Positions 8,238-16,724 are shown, counted from the first letter of the stretch. The stretch: 35,166 nucleotides of DNA from Phytohabitans sp036906915 (GCF_036906915.1 NZ_JBAKHX010000079.1:1-35166), one strand, 5' to 3'. Notes: generated by a model not told the origin, from the sequence alone. Made by a program: numbers and translations.

Positions 8238-8939
8238 ATGCCCACCAACACCCCGATGACCGACCGAGTCGTCACCGTCTGCTTCGCCCCCGGCGCCGAC
8301 GCCGACTGGTTCTCCGCCTCCGAAGTGGTCAACGACCGACTCAACGCCAACGGCACCCCCGCCCGCCGCTATCACGTCCGGCACCGCCGCCTGATCGGCT
8401 GGCTCACCCGCTGGTTCGGGTACTTCCTGCTCGACGCGGTGCGTCGGTTCGGCGCCTATACCCTCGCGGCCGGAGGCCGCAAGGGTCGCCTCGACCTGGC
8501 CGCCACCGCGGAACGCGCCGCCAACGAGGCCACCGCCCGCTGGCGCGCGTACAACATCCACATTGGCGCCACCACACGGCACGCCCGCACCTGGGAGGAC
8601 TTCCTCGCCCAGCACCACGCCGACCCGGCCAAGGTCAGCCTCAACGAGGCCCGCCGTCGCTTCGAGCAGCAGCCCCGCGTCCTGGCGATGCTCGCCTACG
8701 CCGGCGCGCACACCTTCGACCCCTACGAGCTCGCCGCCTACCAAGCAGGAGAGGCCACCTACGTGGGACTGCACTGGCGCATCGCCCTCATCGGCGACGC
8801 GCTGATCACCACCGACGGTCGCCTGGTGGAGCCCGCCAGCGATTCCCTCGCCGATAGGTTCCGGTTCCTGAACGGTGCGTGCGTGTACCTGCGCGGCCTG
8901 CGCTCCGACGCCCGGCTGTGCGCGGTCGCCATCGCCTAA
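8238..8939 (+). CDS. Hypothetical ICE-backbone protein
   Basis: The ATG at 8238 is chosen because AAGGGAG lies 9 nt upstream; the frame continues farther 5' but without coding character. The protein has 233 residues, is Ala- and Arg-rich, and has no convincing membrane helix apart from a short hydrophobic patch (LTRWFGYFLLDAVRRF, about 60-75). The middle is strongly helical (ATAERAANEATARWRAYNIH) and the end is beta-like (YVGLHWRIALIGDALITTDG). I do not recognise a domain. It heads the rightward series of small backbone genes (8238-11684). A hairpin follows its stop. Confidence 0.8.
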   Translation: MPTNTPMTDRVVTVCFAPGADADWFSASEVVNDRLNANGTPARRYHVRHRRLIGWLTRWFGYFLLDAVRRFGAYTLAAGGRKGRLDLAATAERAANEATARWRAYNIHIGATTRHARTWEDFLAQHHADPAKVSLNEARRRFEQQPRVLAMLAYAGAHTFDPYELAAYQAGEATYVGLHWRIALIGDALITTDGRLVEPASDSLADRFRFLNGACVYLRGLRSDARLCAVAIA

Positions 8940-8956
8940 CAAACCCATACGCCGCC

Positions 8957-8998
8957 TGAAGGACCGGTCTCAGCAGCCCGCTGCGACCGGCCTTCGGC
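8957..8998 (+). terminator. Bulged hairpin after the 8238 gene
   Basis: GAAGG-A-CCGGTC (8958-8969) pairs with GACCGGCCTTC (8985-8995) with a single bulged A. The top of the stem is extended by GCAG (8973-8976) with CTGC (8981-8984). There is no T-run. It lies between a stop and the next gene's ribosome site and could be a terminator, processing site or attenuator. Confidence 0.5.
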
Positions 8999-9033
8999 AT
9001 ACCCGAAACCCTTATCAGGAAGGAGATACCTTC

Positions 9034-9768
9034 GTGTTCCTCACCGATCCCGCGCTGCGGCGCATCGCAGCCTGGACCGGTGACGTGTGGCCCGAGCACC
9101 CGTGGCGACACGACACCGCCACCCCGGGACCGAGCGGCATTCTCGCCCAGCTCCTGCACACGATCACCGTCCGGTTCAACGACAACGCCGAGCTACTGGA
9201 CCGGCTCCTTGGTGCGCTCGGCCAGCAGGCCAGCACCGTGCGGGAGGCGACGGCGCGGCACACCGCCGTCCCACCCAGCGCCCTGGACCGGTCCGCCACT
9301 GACGTCCTCGACCAAATCGGACGGCGGGTATTGCTGGAACAGCTGCTCCTGGACGCCTACGAGGCGTGGCGCGCACACCGCCAGCCCGACCGCGGCACCG
9401 ACGAGCTGCACCTGCTGCTGCGCCCCGGCGACACGACCTTCGGCGTCGCGACGCTGCGCCGCCTCGACGACGGCGTTTGGCTGGTTTCCCCGGACGCTGA
9501 GGCCGCCGCCGCGTTCGGCATTCCTTACGCCGCAACGATCATCGGCCAGGTCGCCGAGCACGACACCGGCTGGCAGCCCACCGCCTACCGGGACCCGGAG
9601 CACCGGCACCACGGTGGCGGCCTCAGCTACACCCTGCCGCCACAGGACGAGCTCGGCACCGCCTGCCGCACGCTGATGCGCTGGTGGGCCTTACGCCATT
9701 CCGCGAATTGGCGAAGCCGCCGTCCCGAACAGCTCACCGAAGCCGAACTGGCAGCCCTCACCGAGTAG
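9034..9768 (+). CDS. Hypothetical ICE-backbone protein
   Basis: A GTG at 9034 follows an unusually strong ribosome site (AAGGAGATA, 5 nt before the start), giving 244 residues. The N-terminal half is helical (LAQLLHTITVRFNDNAELLDRLL, then VLDQIGRRVLLEQLLLDAYEAW). The second half alternates short strands (LHLLLRPGDTTFGVATLRR, VWLVSPD) and ends in a basic helix. There is no motif that I recognise and no signal peptide. The next gene starts six nt after its stop, suggesting co-translation. Its conserved-looking length and position suggest a maintenance or regulatory role on the element, which is inference only. Confidence 0.8.
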   Translation: MFLTDPALRRIAAWTGDVWPEHPWRHDTATPGPSGILAQLLHTITVRFNDNAELLDRLLGALGQQASTVREATARHTAVPPSALDRSATDVLDQIGRRVLLEQLLLDAYEAWRAHRQPDRGTDELHLLLRPGDTTFGVATLRRLDDGVWLVSPDAEAAAAFGIPYAATIIGQVAEHDTGWQPTAYRDPEHRHHGGGLSYTLPPQDELGTACRTLMRWWALRHSANWRSRRPEQLTEAELAALTE

Positions 9769-9774
9769 AAGACG

Positions 9775-10230
9775 ATGATCCGGCCACCGTGTCCGACCTG
9801 CGGCCAGCGCTTCGGACACCAGGACGACTGCTCGGCCGTTACCCACCTGCACCAAGGCAACCAATGGCCCGGCAACCCGTACTTCCGCCACCTATGCGGC
9901 AGCGACTGGCAACTGTCGGCCTGGATCGCGAAGGACGCCTTCGCGATCTGGCTCCACGAAGTTGGGCAAGGCACCATCACCGACGCGGTACGCGCCCGGC
10001 ACATCAGCATCCCCCGCAGGCTCCGCGGCGCACTCGCGGCGACCGAGGTGTACTGGCTCGGCCCGCCCCACATCGAGTTCAACATCATCCTGCCCGGCAG
10101 CTGGCAGATATGGATGGAGATCGTGCCCGGGTACCGCTGCCAATGGGACCAGCGCCAGCCACCGGTCGGCTTCGACTGCGACGCCATGCACGCCGCCCTG
10201 GCAAGCTGGAAACCTTGGCCAACCGTGTGA
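9775..10230 (+). CDS. Small Cys/His-containing hypothetical protein
   Basis: A 151-residue protein with an N-terminal CPTCGQRFGHQDDC motif (residues 6-19), then HLHQGNQW and FRHLCGSDWQL, so it could bind a single zinc ion. The C-terminal half has many Trp residues (EVYWLGPPHIEF, WQIWMEIV) and two Cys residues. The ATG is 6 nt after the previous stop and has only a weak AGAAGA upstream sequence, so it is likely coupled. The stop overlaps a tiny downstream frame by GTGA. I do not recognise the family. Confidence 0.75.
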   Translation: MIRPPCPTCGQRFGHQDDCSAVTHLHQGNQWPGNPYFRHLCGSDWQLSAWIAKDAFAIWLHEVGQGTITDAVRARHISIPRRLRGALAATEVYWLGPPHIEFNIILPGSWQIWMEIVPGYRCQWDQRQPPVGFDCDAMHAALASWKPWPTV

Positions 10231-10325
10231 AAGACGCCCGCTGCCCGTACCAGTACTGGCTGCGCCACCAGGCCGGTGCCGAGCACCCGCAGCACTGCGA
10301 CTGCTTCTGCCACCGGCTTCTGTAG
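10227..10325 (+). CDS. Tiny Cys/His-rich protein (32 residues)
   Basis: GTG at 10227 overlaps the preceding TGA as GTGA, a normal coupling arrangement here. The 32-residue product contains CPYQYW followed by HCDCFCH, giving four Cys and several His suitable for binding a metal. The frame ends at TAG 10323-10325. It could be real, or an accidental frame left by the end of the previous gene. It is too short for a family call. Confidence 0.45.
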   Translation: MKDARCPYQYWLRHQAGAEHPQHCDCFCHRLL

Positions 10326-10511
10326 CAGCCCGCATCGAGGCGCTACCGCACGAGCCATCGGGCCGCACCTTTCGCCGCACCGCCACCACGGCACCGCCAC
10401 CGGCGGATGCCGCGATGACGGCTGCGCGCGGCCCGCCGCACCACCGGTCGAGCACACCCGTGCCCGGCCGTCCGCAAATCCCACACACCTTCCAGAAGGG
10501 GAGTCCAACGC

Positions 10512-11684
10512 ATGGACAACCTGTCAACGGGCGCCCAGCAGGTGCTCGACGCCCTCGCCGAGATCGGGCAGGGCACCGTGGCCGAGATCCGCGAGAAGAC
10601 CGGCAAGGCCAAGTCGACCACCGACAAAGCCATCCGGGAGTTGACTGACGCCGGCCTGATCGTCGAGACCGACCCCGGCGACGGCAACCCCGCCCGCTGG
10701 AGCATCACCGCTTCCGCCGCCGAGCCAACCAGCCCGGACGAGGCACTCGACACCCAGCCAGGCACCGGCACCGATGCCGCACAGCGCGAGCCGGTCGACC
10801 CGGTCGACACCAGTGGCACCGGCCAGCCGGACGCGTCCAGCGCCCCGCTCACGAACGCCACCGACACCCAGGACGCCCCGGCGGACCCGGCCGACGACCA
10901 CGGCGACTCCGACGCGCCGGCCGACGACTCGGACACGCCGACCGAGCAGGTTCCCGCCCGGCCGAAGCCGCCCGCCGACCGCAAGGTCCTGGCGGTGGCC
11001 GGCGTGCTCGGCGACTACCCGGACGGTGCGACGATCGACGAGATCGCCGAAGCGTGCGGGTTCAACGTCGGTGTCGTGGCCCGCCTGCTACAGGCGATGG
11101 AGCAGGCCGACGCCGCCCGCCGCATCCTGGCCGACGCCGAGGCCGGCACGCCGGAGCGGTGGCAGCCCGGCCCCGGCAAGGCCAGCGAGGTCGACCCGAA
11201 CCCGGAACCGCCCCGCTGCCTGTGGTGCCAGCAGACCATCCGTGGAACCTCGGACGCGGTCGGCAACGCCGCGACGCTGCAGTCGCTCGCCCGGCCCGAC
11301 GGCACTATTCACGTGATCGCCCCGGACGGCACCGAGCGCATCATCAACCTGCCCAAGCGTGCACCGGCACGGACGCCCGGCGTGGCCGCGACCACCGGCC
11401 GCAGCAGCGCCTCCGGCACGGTCAACTCGGACGGCAACGAGCCGCTGGGCCGCGGCGTGCTGCGCGGCTGGGTGGCCGAGTTTATCAACGCCCGCCCCGG
11501 CCACGATCTGACCCCCGGCGCCATCGCCGAGGCGCTGGGCGCCCAGTACAGCCGCACGATTAGCACTGGGGCGGTGCTCAACAACTGCCGCACCCTGGCC
11601 ATGAACGACCAGATCCGTGTGGTCCGGCAGGAGCCGTTCACCGTCACCGCCAACAAGCCCGCTGACAACAGCGACCAGCAGTAG
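10512..11684 (+). CDS. Multi-winged-helix DNA-binding protein
   Basis: A 390-residue protein with GGGGAG 9 nt before the ATG. Three separate helix-turn-helix-like blocks are visible. Residues 6-60 (QQVLDALAEIGQGTVAEIRE, then STTDKAIRELTDAGLI) form a clear winged helix. A second block lies at about 158-205 (VAGVLGDYPDGATIDEIAEA, then VARLLQAMEQADAARRI). A third lies near the C-terminus at about 318-380 (RGVLRGWVAEFINARPGHDL, then ISTGAVLNNCRTLAM). A long Asp/Thr/Ala-rich linker joins the first two. A CLWCQQ pair near residue 236 could add a metal site. It is probably an element-encoded regulator or replication/partition factor. A strong terminator follows. It is the last gene of the 8.2-11.7 kb set. 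Confidence 0.8.
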   Translation: MDNLSTGAQQVLDALAEIGQGTVAEIREKTGKAKSTTDKAIRELTDAGLIVETDPGDGNPARWSITASAAEPTSPDEALDTQPGTGTDAAQREPVDPVDTSGTGQPDASSAPLTNATDTQDAPADPADDHGDSDAPADDSDTPTEQVPARPKPPADRKVLAVAGVLGDYPDGATIDEIAEACGFNVGVVARLLQAMEQADAARRILADAEAGTPERWQPGPGKASEVDPNPEPPRCLWCQQTIRGTSDAVGNAATLQSLARPDGTIHVIAPDGTERIINLPKRAPARTPGVAATTGRSSASGTVNSDGNEPLGRGVLRGWVAEFINARPGHDLTPGAIAEALGAQYSRTISTGAVLNNCRTLAMNDQIRVVRQEPFTVTANKPADNSDQQ

Positions 11685-11693
11685 CCCCCTCGC

Positions 11694-11736
11694 GCGCTGG
11701 GGCCGAGCACACCGCTCGGCCCCAGCGCCGTCTTTT
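11694..11736 (+). terminator. Strong rho-independent terminator
   Basis: A perfect 15-bp stem (11694-11708 with 11714-11728, arms starting GCGCTGGGG and GCTCGGCCC) has a 5-nt loop ACACC and is followed by CGTCTTTT. It starts 9 nt past the previous stop and is the clearest terminator in the window. Confidence 0.9.
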
Positions 11737-11893
11737 CAGCAAAGGAGAACCCAACCGGTACTGCGGCGATATTCCAATCCCCTGAATAGGGCTGCTTTGA
11801 CGTACTGCTGCGCGCTGAAGCGCTGGTTGTTTGACAACTGGATAGCGATGGGCATTCGGTTCTGGGCGGCTGAATTGGGCCGCGGGTAGGAGT
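11737..11893. other. Orphan ribosome site and gene-less stretch at the edge of the integration module
   Basis: A ribosome-site-like AAAGGAG at 11741-11747 follows the terminator, yet no ATG, GTG or TTG occurs at a usable distance. A frame from about 11761 to 11889 has no start. This resembles the 5' border of a disrupted gene. Confidence 0.4.
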
Positions 11894-12589
11894 TCAGTAG
11901 CCCGTGACGGCGGGCGAGGATGTGGTCAGGACGATGGACATGTTCTCAGCGCGCCACTCGTCGAAGAGGATTTCTGCGCTGGGCATCTTGTCCGCTTGCA
12001 GGTGGGCCTGAATGTGGCGGACGTAGATCGCCTCGGTTTGGCCTGGCGACGTCGGCGTGGACAGGGGGTCGATCTGGCAGTTCGCGAATGCCGCCATTTT
12101 CGCCGGGTCGGCCCACATGGCGTCGAGTGCGCGAGTGGTTAGGTGGAGCAGCGCGAGGCCTGTCCACGGGTCGAAGCGGAGTGGTCCTCCGGCGCTGGCC
12201 GCGCCGTGGCCTGTGAAGTTGCGAAGATCGGCGTACTCGGGGACAGTCAGAACGGTTAGCGGTGCCGATTCTTGACTGTTGAGGTCGAGCACATAGTTCA
12301 GGCCGGCCCGTAGGCGAGGACCCGCTTGGCCGTTCGCGTGGCGGAACCCACCGACCGCACGGCCGAGAAGCTCGATGGCGTCAAGGATCTGGAAGATGGC
12401 GCCGAGATGAAGCGACTTGGACCGGGCGAGACCGGCCGTCGCAACCATCTCGCGAACGAGGCCGATGGTGTAGTACGCCTTCGCCTCAAAGGCGCTGATC
12501 CCGCACGGGGTCCCGACGGCGAGCCACGCCGCTTCGTCGGCGACGTGTAGGGCCTGGGCATGCTGCTTCACGTGGTCCATTGGGTTCAC
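11894..12589 (-). CDS. Hypothetical protein, minus strand
   Basis: A 231-residue protein with a GTG start at 12589 and an AGGTAGGA ribosome site 7 nt upstream. It is almost entirely alpha-helical: HVKQHAQALHVADEAAWLAV, then a long central segment (LHLGAIFQILDAIELLGRAV) and a C-terminal IYVRHIQAHLQADKM. There are no membrane segments, zinc ligands or nucleotide motifs. I do not recognise it. It lies downstream of and in the same direction as the large zinc-finger recombinase-like gene, after about 100 nt that include a short TACCGC/GCGGTA dyad. It may be cargo of the integration module. Confidence 0.75.
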   Translation of the reverse strand: MNPMDHVKQHAQALHVADEAAWLAVGTPCGISAFEAKAYYTIGLVREMVATAGLARSKSLHLGAIFQILDAIELLGRAVGGFRHANGQAGPRLRAGLNYVLDLNSQESAPLTVLTVPEYADLRNFTGHGAASAGGPLRFDPWTGLALLHLTTRALDAMWADPAKMAAFANCQIDPLSTPTSPGQTEAIYVRHIQAHLQADKMPSAEILFDEWRAENMSIVLTTSSPAVTGY

Positions 12590-12686
12590 TGAACATTCCT
12601 ACCTCAAATACCGCCGTGACCGCCACGCGGTATCTCCGGGACATCCGCCAACGATTGCGGAGGTTGAAACCCTTAAGCGGCGCGTC

Positions 12687-15047
12687 CTATTTGGAGGATG
12701 TGCGGGCGGCTGCGTAGCTGGTCCAGTTGCCTCCGGCGAGTCTGGTCCATTTGACTGCTGTGGTGGGGTGGATGCCGAGGATTCCGGCGAGCATTGCTGG
12801 TGGGATCTCGGCGGCGAGTTGGATCAGTGCGGCTTGTCGCATGGCGCGGGCCTGGATGCCGATCCGGCGTAGCCGGGTGGAGATGGCTCTGGGAGTGGCG
12901 TGCTTGCCCGCGCGGGCGCTGGGGAACAGCCACTGGTTGGGCAGGTGCGCGGAGGTACCGACGCGACGGCGGTGTGGCAGCTTGGTGATCAGGGAGGCGA
13001 ACGGCTCGGGCAGTTCGAGCCGGTCCGCGCCGAACGCGACGGTGACCGTGCCGCCGGTGGTGTGTATGTCGGTGGTGGTGAGCATGACGATCCGGCTGAT
13101 TGGCTGGGCGTAGAGGACGACGAGGGCGGCGGCGACGCGGTCAGCGATGTCGAGGCTGTCGTCGTGCACCAACTGTCTGGCGATGCTCCACCGCTGCTCG
13201 GCATCGGCGGGGGCGGCCAGAGCTCCCCGCCGGCTGGGTGGTAGCTGCAGCGTGCCAGGTAGATGCCGGCGGCGCTGTGCCCAGGTGAGAAACGAGCGGA
13301 TGTGGCTGCTGGTGGACGGCGTGGCGGTGAAGAACTCGTCCAGGTCGGCTTGCTGGCAGGTCGCCAGAGTGCGGCTCGCGCGGTGCAGGTGGGTGACGAA
13401 ATCGGTGACCTGTCCGACGGTGGCGCGGGCGTGGTAGATCGGCGCGGTCAGGTCGGCGCCAGTATCGGCGGTGCGGCGGAGCCGGGCCAGCAGCCGCCAC
13501 CGTATCCAGGTGTGCAGAACACGCCGGTCGGGCTCGCCACAGCCGCCGATGGTGTCGGTCAGTTCCACGGCGAGCCGGTCGAGGAGTCGGTGCGGGTCGG
13601 TGGGCAGTGCCCCGGCGGCGACCAGCAGGGCGCGCAAATGCTCCAGGTCCCGTCCGACGGGTAGCGCGTCCAGCGCGGCGTGGCTGAACTCGAGCCGACC
13701 GTGGTGCAGGTCGGCAAGGATCGACGTGGTGCGGGGCCGCATCAGCCAGGCTCGGGTGGCGACTGGGTCGGCAGCCAGGATCGCCTGGCGGAGCCGTCGT
13801 AGTGGTTCGGCGGTCTGTTCGGGTAGGAGCCGGTCGAGGGTGCGGCGCAGCGCGCACCGGTCGCAGACGCCGAGGCCGTCGACATGCCGTACTGGCGCGG
13901 CAGGGTTGTGGCAGTCGGCGCACTGCCGGTCGGCTCGGCAGTGGTGGCATCGGCCGCGGGCATCGAGGATGCGGTCGGTGCGCTGGCAGCCGGCGCAGTC
14001 TCCACGCTGACGATGAACGTCGCGGCGGCATCGGCTGCATATCTGCTCACCGGCACGCCGGTAGGGTCGTGTGCAACCGGGACAGGTGCGAGCGCATGGT
14101 CCACAATGCACACCGGTCGTGGAGGCGTGGCCGTCCGGCCCGGCGTGGGCGCCGCAGCCCGTGCAGACCAGCCGGGGCGGACCGGCGACCTCGACGCCGG
14201 CGAGTGCGAGGATGAGCCTGGCCAGCGGCAGCGGCGGCTGCCGCAGCTCCGCTGGCATCGCTTCGATGTGTGCGGCGAGCAGTCGCCGGTCCAGCGGGCG
14301 CGGCGCTGCGTCCCGGATGATCGCGGTGAGCGCCTCGTCGGAGAGCTTTGGGGCGAAGGTGACACGGACGGTGGCCACGATCGCCGTGGTGATGGCGGTG
14401 TCCCGGTCGCGCTGTCGATGCCGGTTGACGCAGCTTTGGCAAAGGTTCCCTGCCGGGTGGCGGGCATAGGCCCGGCGAAGCTGACCGCACCCGTCGCACG
14501 GTCGCAGGAGGCGGCCGTGGCAGCTACCGCACAGCCAGCCACCACCCGCCCGCATGTGCGGAGCCCGTAAGTGTCCACATGAGACACAAGTGGGGTGGCG
14601 AGGGCTGATGCGCTGGGCACCATCGTCGGCAAGGTGCTCGGCCAGCCGGTGCAGGACAGGAACGGTACTGGTTGGCCCGTCGGTCAGCGATTCGGGGTGT
14701 TCGGCCAGATGCTCGGCGAGCCGCCTCAGCGCGCGTGGCACTGTGGCCGCCCTCGCCACAGCGTGTTCGATCGCCGCAACGTCCAGGTGAGGCTCGACGG
14801 CGGCGACAGCGGCGACAATCTGGTCACGATGCTGCTGCACCGTGGTGGCCGCCTGCTGGCGCCGCGCACACCGCTGGCACCAGCGCCGCCCGTCCGGATC
14901 TCGGCCGTCGAAACGGGCCACCTGTCCGCAGCACTCACATACGCCGCTGCGCCGCCTGGCGCAACAGTTTGAACAGATCCGGCCCTGCGGGGTGACGCCG
15001 CGCAGGCGTACCCTCCGGCCGCACCAGGCGCACGCCTCGCCGCTCAC
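12687..15047 (-). CDS. Zinc-finger protein with a degenerate tyrosine-recombinase C-terminus
   Basis: GTG at 15047 overlaps the upstream gene's TGA as GTGA and gives 786 residues; the frame extends farther upstream over the regulator gene but that part has shadow composition. The N-terminal half is a string of Cys pairs (CAWC, CSNC, CECC, CQRC, CVSC, CDGC, CTGC, CPGC, CAGC, CADC, CDRC), that is, several zinc-ribbon-like units interspersed with helices. The C-terminal 300 residues resemble an integrase core-binding plus catalytic fold: LYAQPISRIVMLT in the first-arginine region, ARAMRQAAL at Arg737 where HxxR is expected, then ILGIHPTTAVKW, where a Trp (767) sits at the usual tyrosine. It may be an inactive partner or a directionality or binding factor for the integrase. 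Confidence 0.8.
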   Translation of the reverse strand: MSGEACAWCGRRVRLRGVTPQGRICSNCCARRRSGVCECCGQVARFDGRDPDGRRWCQRCARRQQAATTVQQHRDQIVAAVAAVEPHLDVAAIEHAVARAATVPRALRRLAEHLAEHPESLTDGPTSTVPVLHRLAEHLADDGAQRISPRHPTCVSCGHLRAPHMRAGGGWLCGSCHGRLLRPCDGCGQLRRAYARHPAGNLCQSCVNRHRQRDRDTAITTAIVATVRVTFAPKLSDEALTAIIRDAAPRPLDRRLLAAHIEAMPAELRQPPLPLARLILALAGVEVAGPPRLVCTGCGAHAGPDGHASTTGVHCGPCARTCPGCTRPYRRAGEQICSRCRRDVHRQRGDCAGCQRTDRILDARGRCHHCRADRQCADCHNPAAPVRHVDGLGVCDRCALRRTLDRLLPEQTAEPLRRLRQAILAADPVATRAWLMRPRTTSILADLHHGRLEFSHAALDALPVGRDLEHLRALLVAAGALPTDPHRLLDRLAVELTDTIGGCGEPDRRVLHTWIRWRLLARLRRTADTGADLTAPIYHARATVGQVTDFVTHLHRASRTLATCQQADLDEFFTATPSTSSHIRSFLTWAQRRRHLPGTLQLPPSRRGALAAPADAEQRWSIARQLVHDDSLDIADRVAAALVVLYAQPISRIVMLTTTDIHTTGGTVTVAFGADRLELPEPFASLITKLPHRRRVGTSAHLPNQWLFPSARAGKHATPRAISTRLRRIGIQARAMRQAALIQLAAEIPPAMLAGILGIHPTTAVKWTRLAGGNWTSYAAARTSSK

Positions 15048-15382
15048 TGGACCCGGCGGATCTCCGCCCGCCGCGGGCGACGCTCCCGCACGGCATCTGG
15101 GACCTCGCCGCCGCCGGTCCCGGTCGCCCGCGCCCTGGCGGCCTCGACGACCGGTTCGACCAAATCGGCCGGTGTGCAATCGAGGATGTCGCACAACGCG
15201 ACCAGGGTGCGCAAGCTCAGCCGCTCCGGAGTCTGCGCCACCAGCCGATACACCTGCGCCGCAGACAGCGCCACGCCACGCTCAGCCAGCAGCGGCGCCA
15301 GGTCGGTGGTGGAGAACATGCCCTGCGTCGCCATCAGCGTGCGCAGGTTCCACCGGTACCCCAACTTACGAACACGAGCCAT
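15044..15382 (-). CDS. Small Cro/CI-type HTH regulator
   Basis: A 112-residue protein that starts inside the 3' end of the integrase gene (17-nt overlap) after an AAAGGGGG site. Residues 12-70 form a Cro/CI (XRE-type) helix-turn-helix: LRTLMATQGMFSTTDLAPLL, VALSAAQVYRLVAQTPERLS, LRTLVALCDILDCTPADLVE. It probably controls expression of the integration module. The tail is Arg-rich. Its stop overlaps the zinc-finger gene's GTG, so integrase, regulator and zinc-finger gene form one three-gene operon. Confidence 0.88.
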   Translation of the reverse strand: MARVRKLGYRWNLRTLMATQGMFSTTDLAPLLAERGVALSAAQVYRLVAQTPERLSLRTLVALCDILDCTPADLVEPVVEAARARATGTGGGEVPDAVRERRPRRAEIRRVQ

Positions 15383-16532
15383 CCGCCGCGCCCCCTTTCA
15401 TCTCGTCCCGGCCGGCCAGTCCTGGCTCGAAGGCCCGATCCAGCGCGCGGCGCAGCGCGGTGTTCTTGAAGTCCGAGCCGACGCTGGTGTAGATCGCCGT
15501 GGTCGACCCCCACGAGTGACCGGCCTGCTGCTGCACGAACAGGTGGTCAAAGCCGTCTTCCAACATGTGCGTCACATAGGAGTGGCGCAGGCAGTGCGGG
15601 CTCAGGATCGGATCCAAGTTCAGCGCGTCACGGTAGGCGGCGAACCGCGCGTTGATGTGCTCCACCGAGATCCGCCCGCCCCGCTCCGTCGGCCACAATG
15701 CGCTGCCCGCCACGCGGTAGAGCGGCCGGATGTCGGCCATCCACTCGGCGACCGCCTCGGCCGCCCAGCCCATCGTGGTCAGCACCGTGCGCCGTCGCGG
15801 CGGGCTGCCCCGCATCGCCTTGCCAAACCGTACCGACAACGCCCCGTGCCGACCGAACTCCGGCGCTGCCGCGTTCGCTGACCAGTCCACCGTGTCCAAC
15901 TTGGACGCCTCACGACGGCGCAAGCCCCACCCGTAGACCACCTTGAACAGGGTGGCGTCGCGGTACGCGGCCAGCCACCCCTTGCGCCCCGACTTCGCCG
16001 TGCGTTCCACCTCGGCGTCGCAGTGGTCGAAGAACCCCTGCAGCTCGTCCCGGCTCAACGGCCGGTTCCCCGGCCGCGCCTCGGTCTCGCTGCGATGCAC
16101 GGCGGTGTTCCACTCGTGGAAGACCTGCACCGGATGCGTGCCGAACTGCCGCTGACACACCTCGTCCCAGCCGTAGCACTGCGCGGTCACATACCCCAGG
16201 AACAACGAGACCGCGTTCTGGTAGCTACGCACCGTCGAGTGCGCCAACCCACGGCCCACCAGGTCCGAGCTCCACTCCTCCACATCCGCTGGCGTCCACT
16301 GCCACGGGTAGTCGTTCGTGAATCCCACGAACCGGCGCACCTGCAGCGTCCGCTGCTCGATCGTGTGCGCGCTCAACAGCCGCGAGCGCTGCTGCGCCGC
16401 CCACCCCGCCAGCATCGCGTCCAGCACCGCCTCCTCCGGCTGCAAGAACCGAACACCCGACGCCAGCACGGCCGACGCCGCACCCGGCAACGACTCCACC
16501 ACAGGCTGGCGCTCGGCACGCACCCCACGCAC
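15366..16532 (-). CDS. Tyrosine recombinase (integrase)
   Basis: GTG at 16532 is chosen because GGAGG lies 8 nt upstream and the conserved core begins soon after; this gives 388 residues. The N-terminal core-binding (SAM-like) domain spans about 35-125 (HTIEQRTLQVRRFVGFTNDY). The catalytic domain spans about 155-365. The tyrosine-recombinase residues are present: Arg205 in GWGLRRREA, HCLRHS (His313, Arg316), GHSW (His339) and Tyr348 in TAIYTS. It should catalyse excision and integration of an element. It is transcribed leftward from the 16.5 kb control region and coupled to the regulator gene. A canonical attachment site or tRNA gene beside it was not seen. Confidence 0.92.
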   Translation of the reverse strand: MRGVRAERQPVVESLPGAASAVLASGVRFLQPEEAVLDAMLAGWAAQQRSRLLSAHTIEQRTLQVRRFVGFTNDYPWQWTPADVEEWSSDLVGRGLAHSTVRSYQNAVSLFLGYVTAQCYGWDEVCQRQFGTHPVQVFHEWNTAVHRSETEARPGNRPLSRDELQGFFDHCDAEVERTAKSGRKGWLAAYRDATLFKVVYGWGLRRREASKLDTVDWSANAAAPEFGRHGALSVRFGKAMRGSPPRRRTVLTTMGWAAEAVAEWMADIRPLYRVAGSALWPTERGGRISVEHINARFAAYRDALNLDPILSPHCLRHSYVTHMLEDGFDHLFVQQQAGHSWGSTTAIYTSVGSDFKNTALRRALDRAFEPGLAGRDEMKGGAADGSCS

Positions 16533-16561
16533 CGCAAACACCTCCGAACCGAAGGGAGACA

Positions 16562-16724
16562 GATGAACGCATCGTTCATCAGATGCAAACGAGGCCCGCC
16601 CCACCTGGTCACGGCCACCAAGACATCGACCATCCCATGTGGAAGATCACACGCTCGGAATCCCTTTGCCAGCAACGGCGACGAACACCGAACACCCCGA
16701 ATCATTCATCCGATGCAATAAAGG
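16562..16724. promoter_or_regulatory. Divergent control region with repeated TTCATCnGATGCAA sites
   Basis: The integrase and DUF932 genes diverge from about 200 nt. GATGAACG-CAT-CGTTCATC (16562-16580) is an 8-bp dyad. The first site, 16571-16594, is repeated at 16701-16724 with 19 of 24 bases identical (core TTCATCnGATGCAA). Each copy contains a CATCnGATG palindrome, and one copy ends at the DUF932 ribosome site. They are likely operators for the adjacent XRE-type regulator, which is an inference. Confidence 0.7.

Noticed and set aside
9627..10527. Minus-strand frames opposite the 9034-10230 genes
   Set aside because: Shadow composition; the plus strand has strong starts and Cys/His motifs.
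15048..15194. N-terminal extension of the zinc-finger recombinase-like gene
   Set aside because: It overlaps the regulator gene entirely; the GTGA junction gives a better start.
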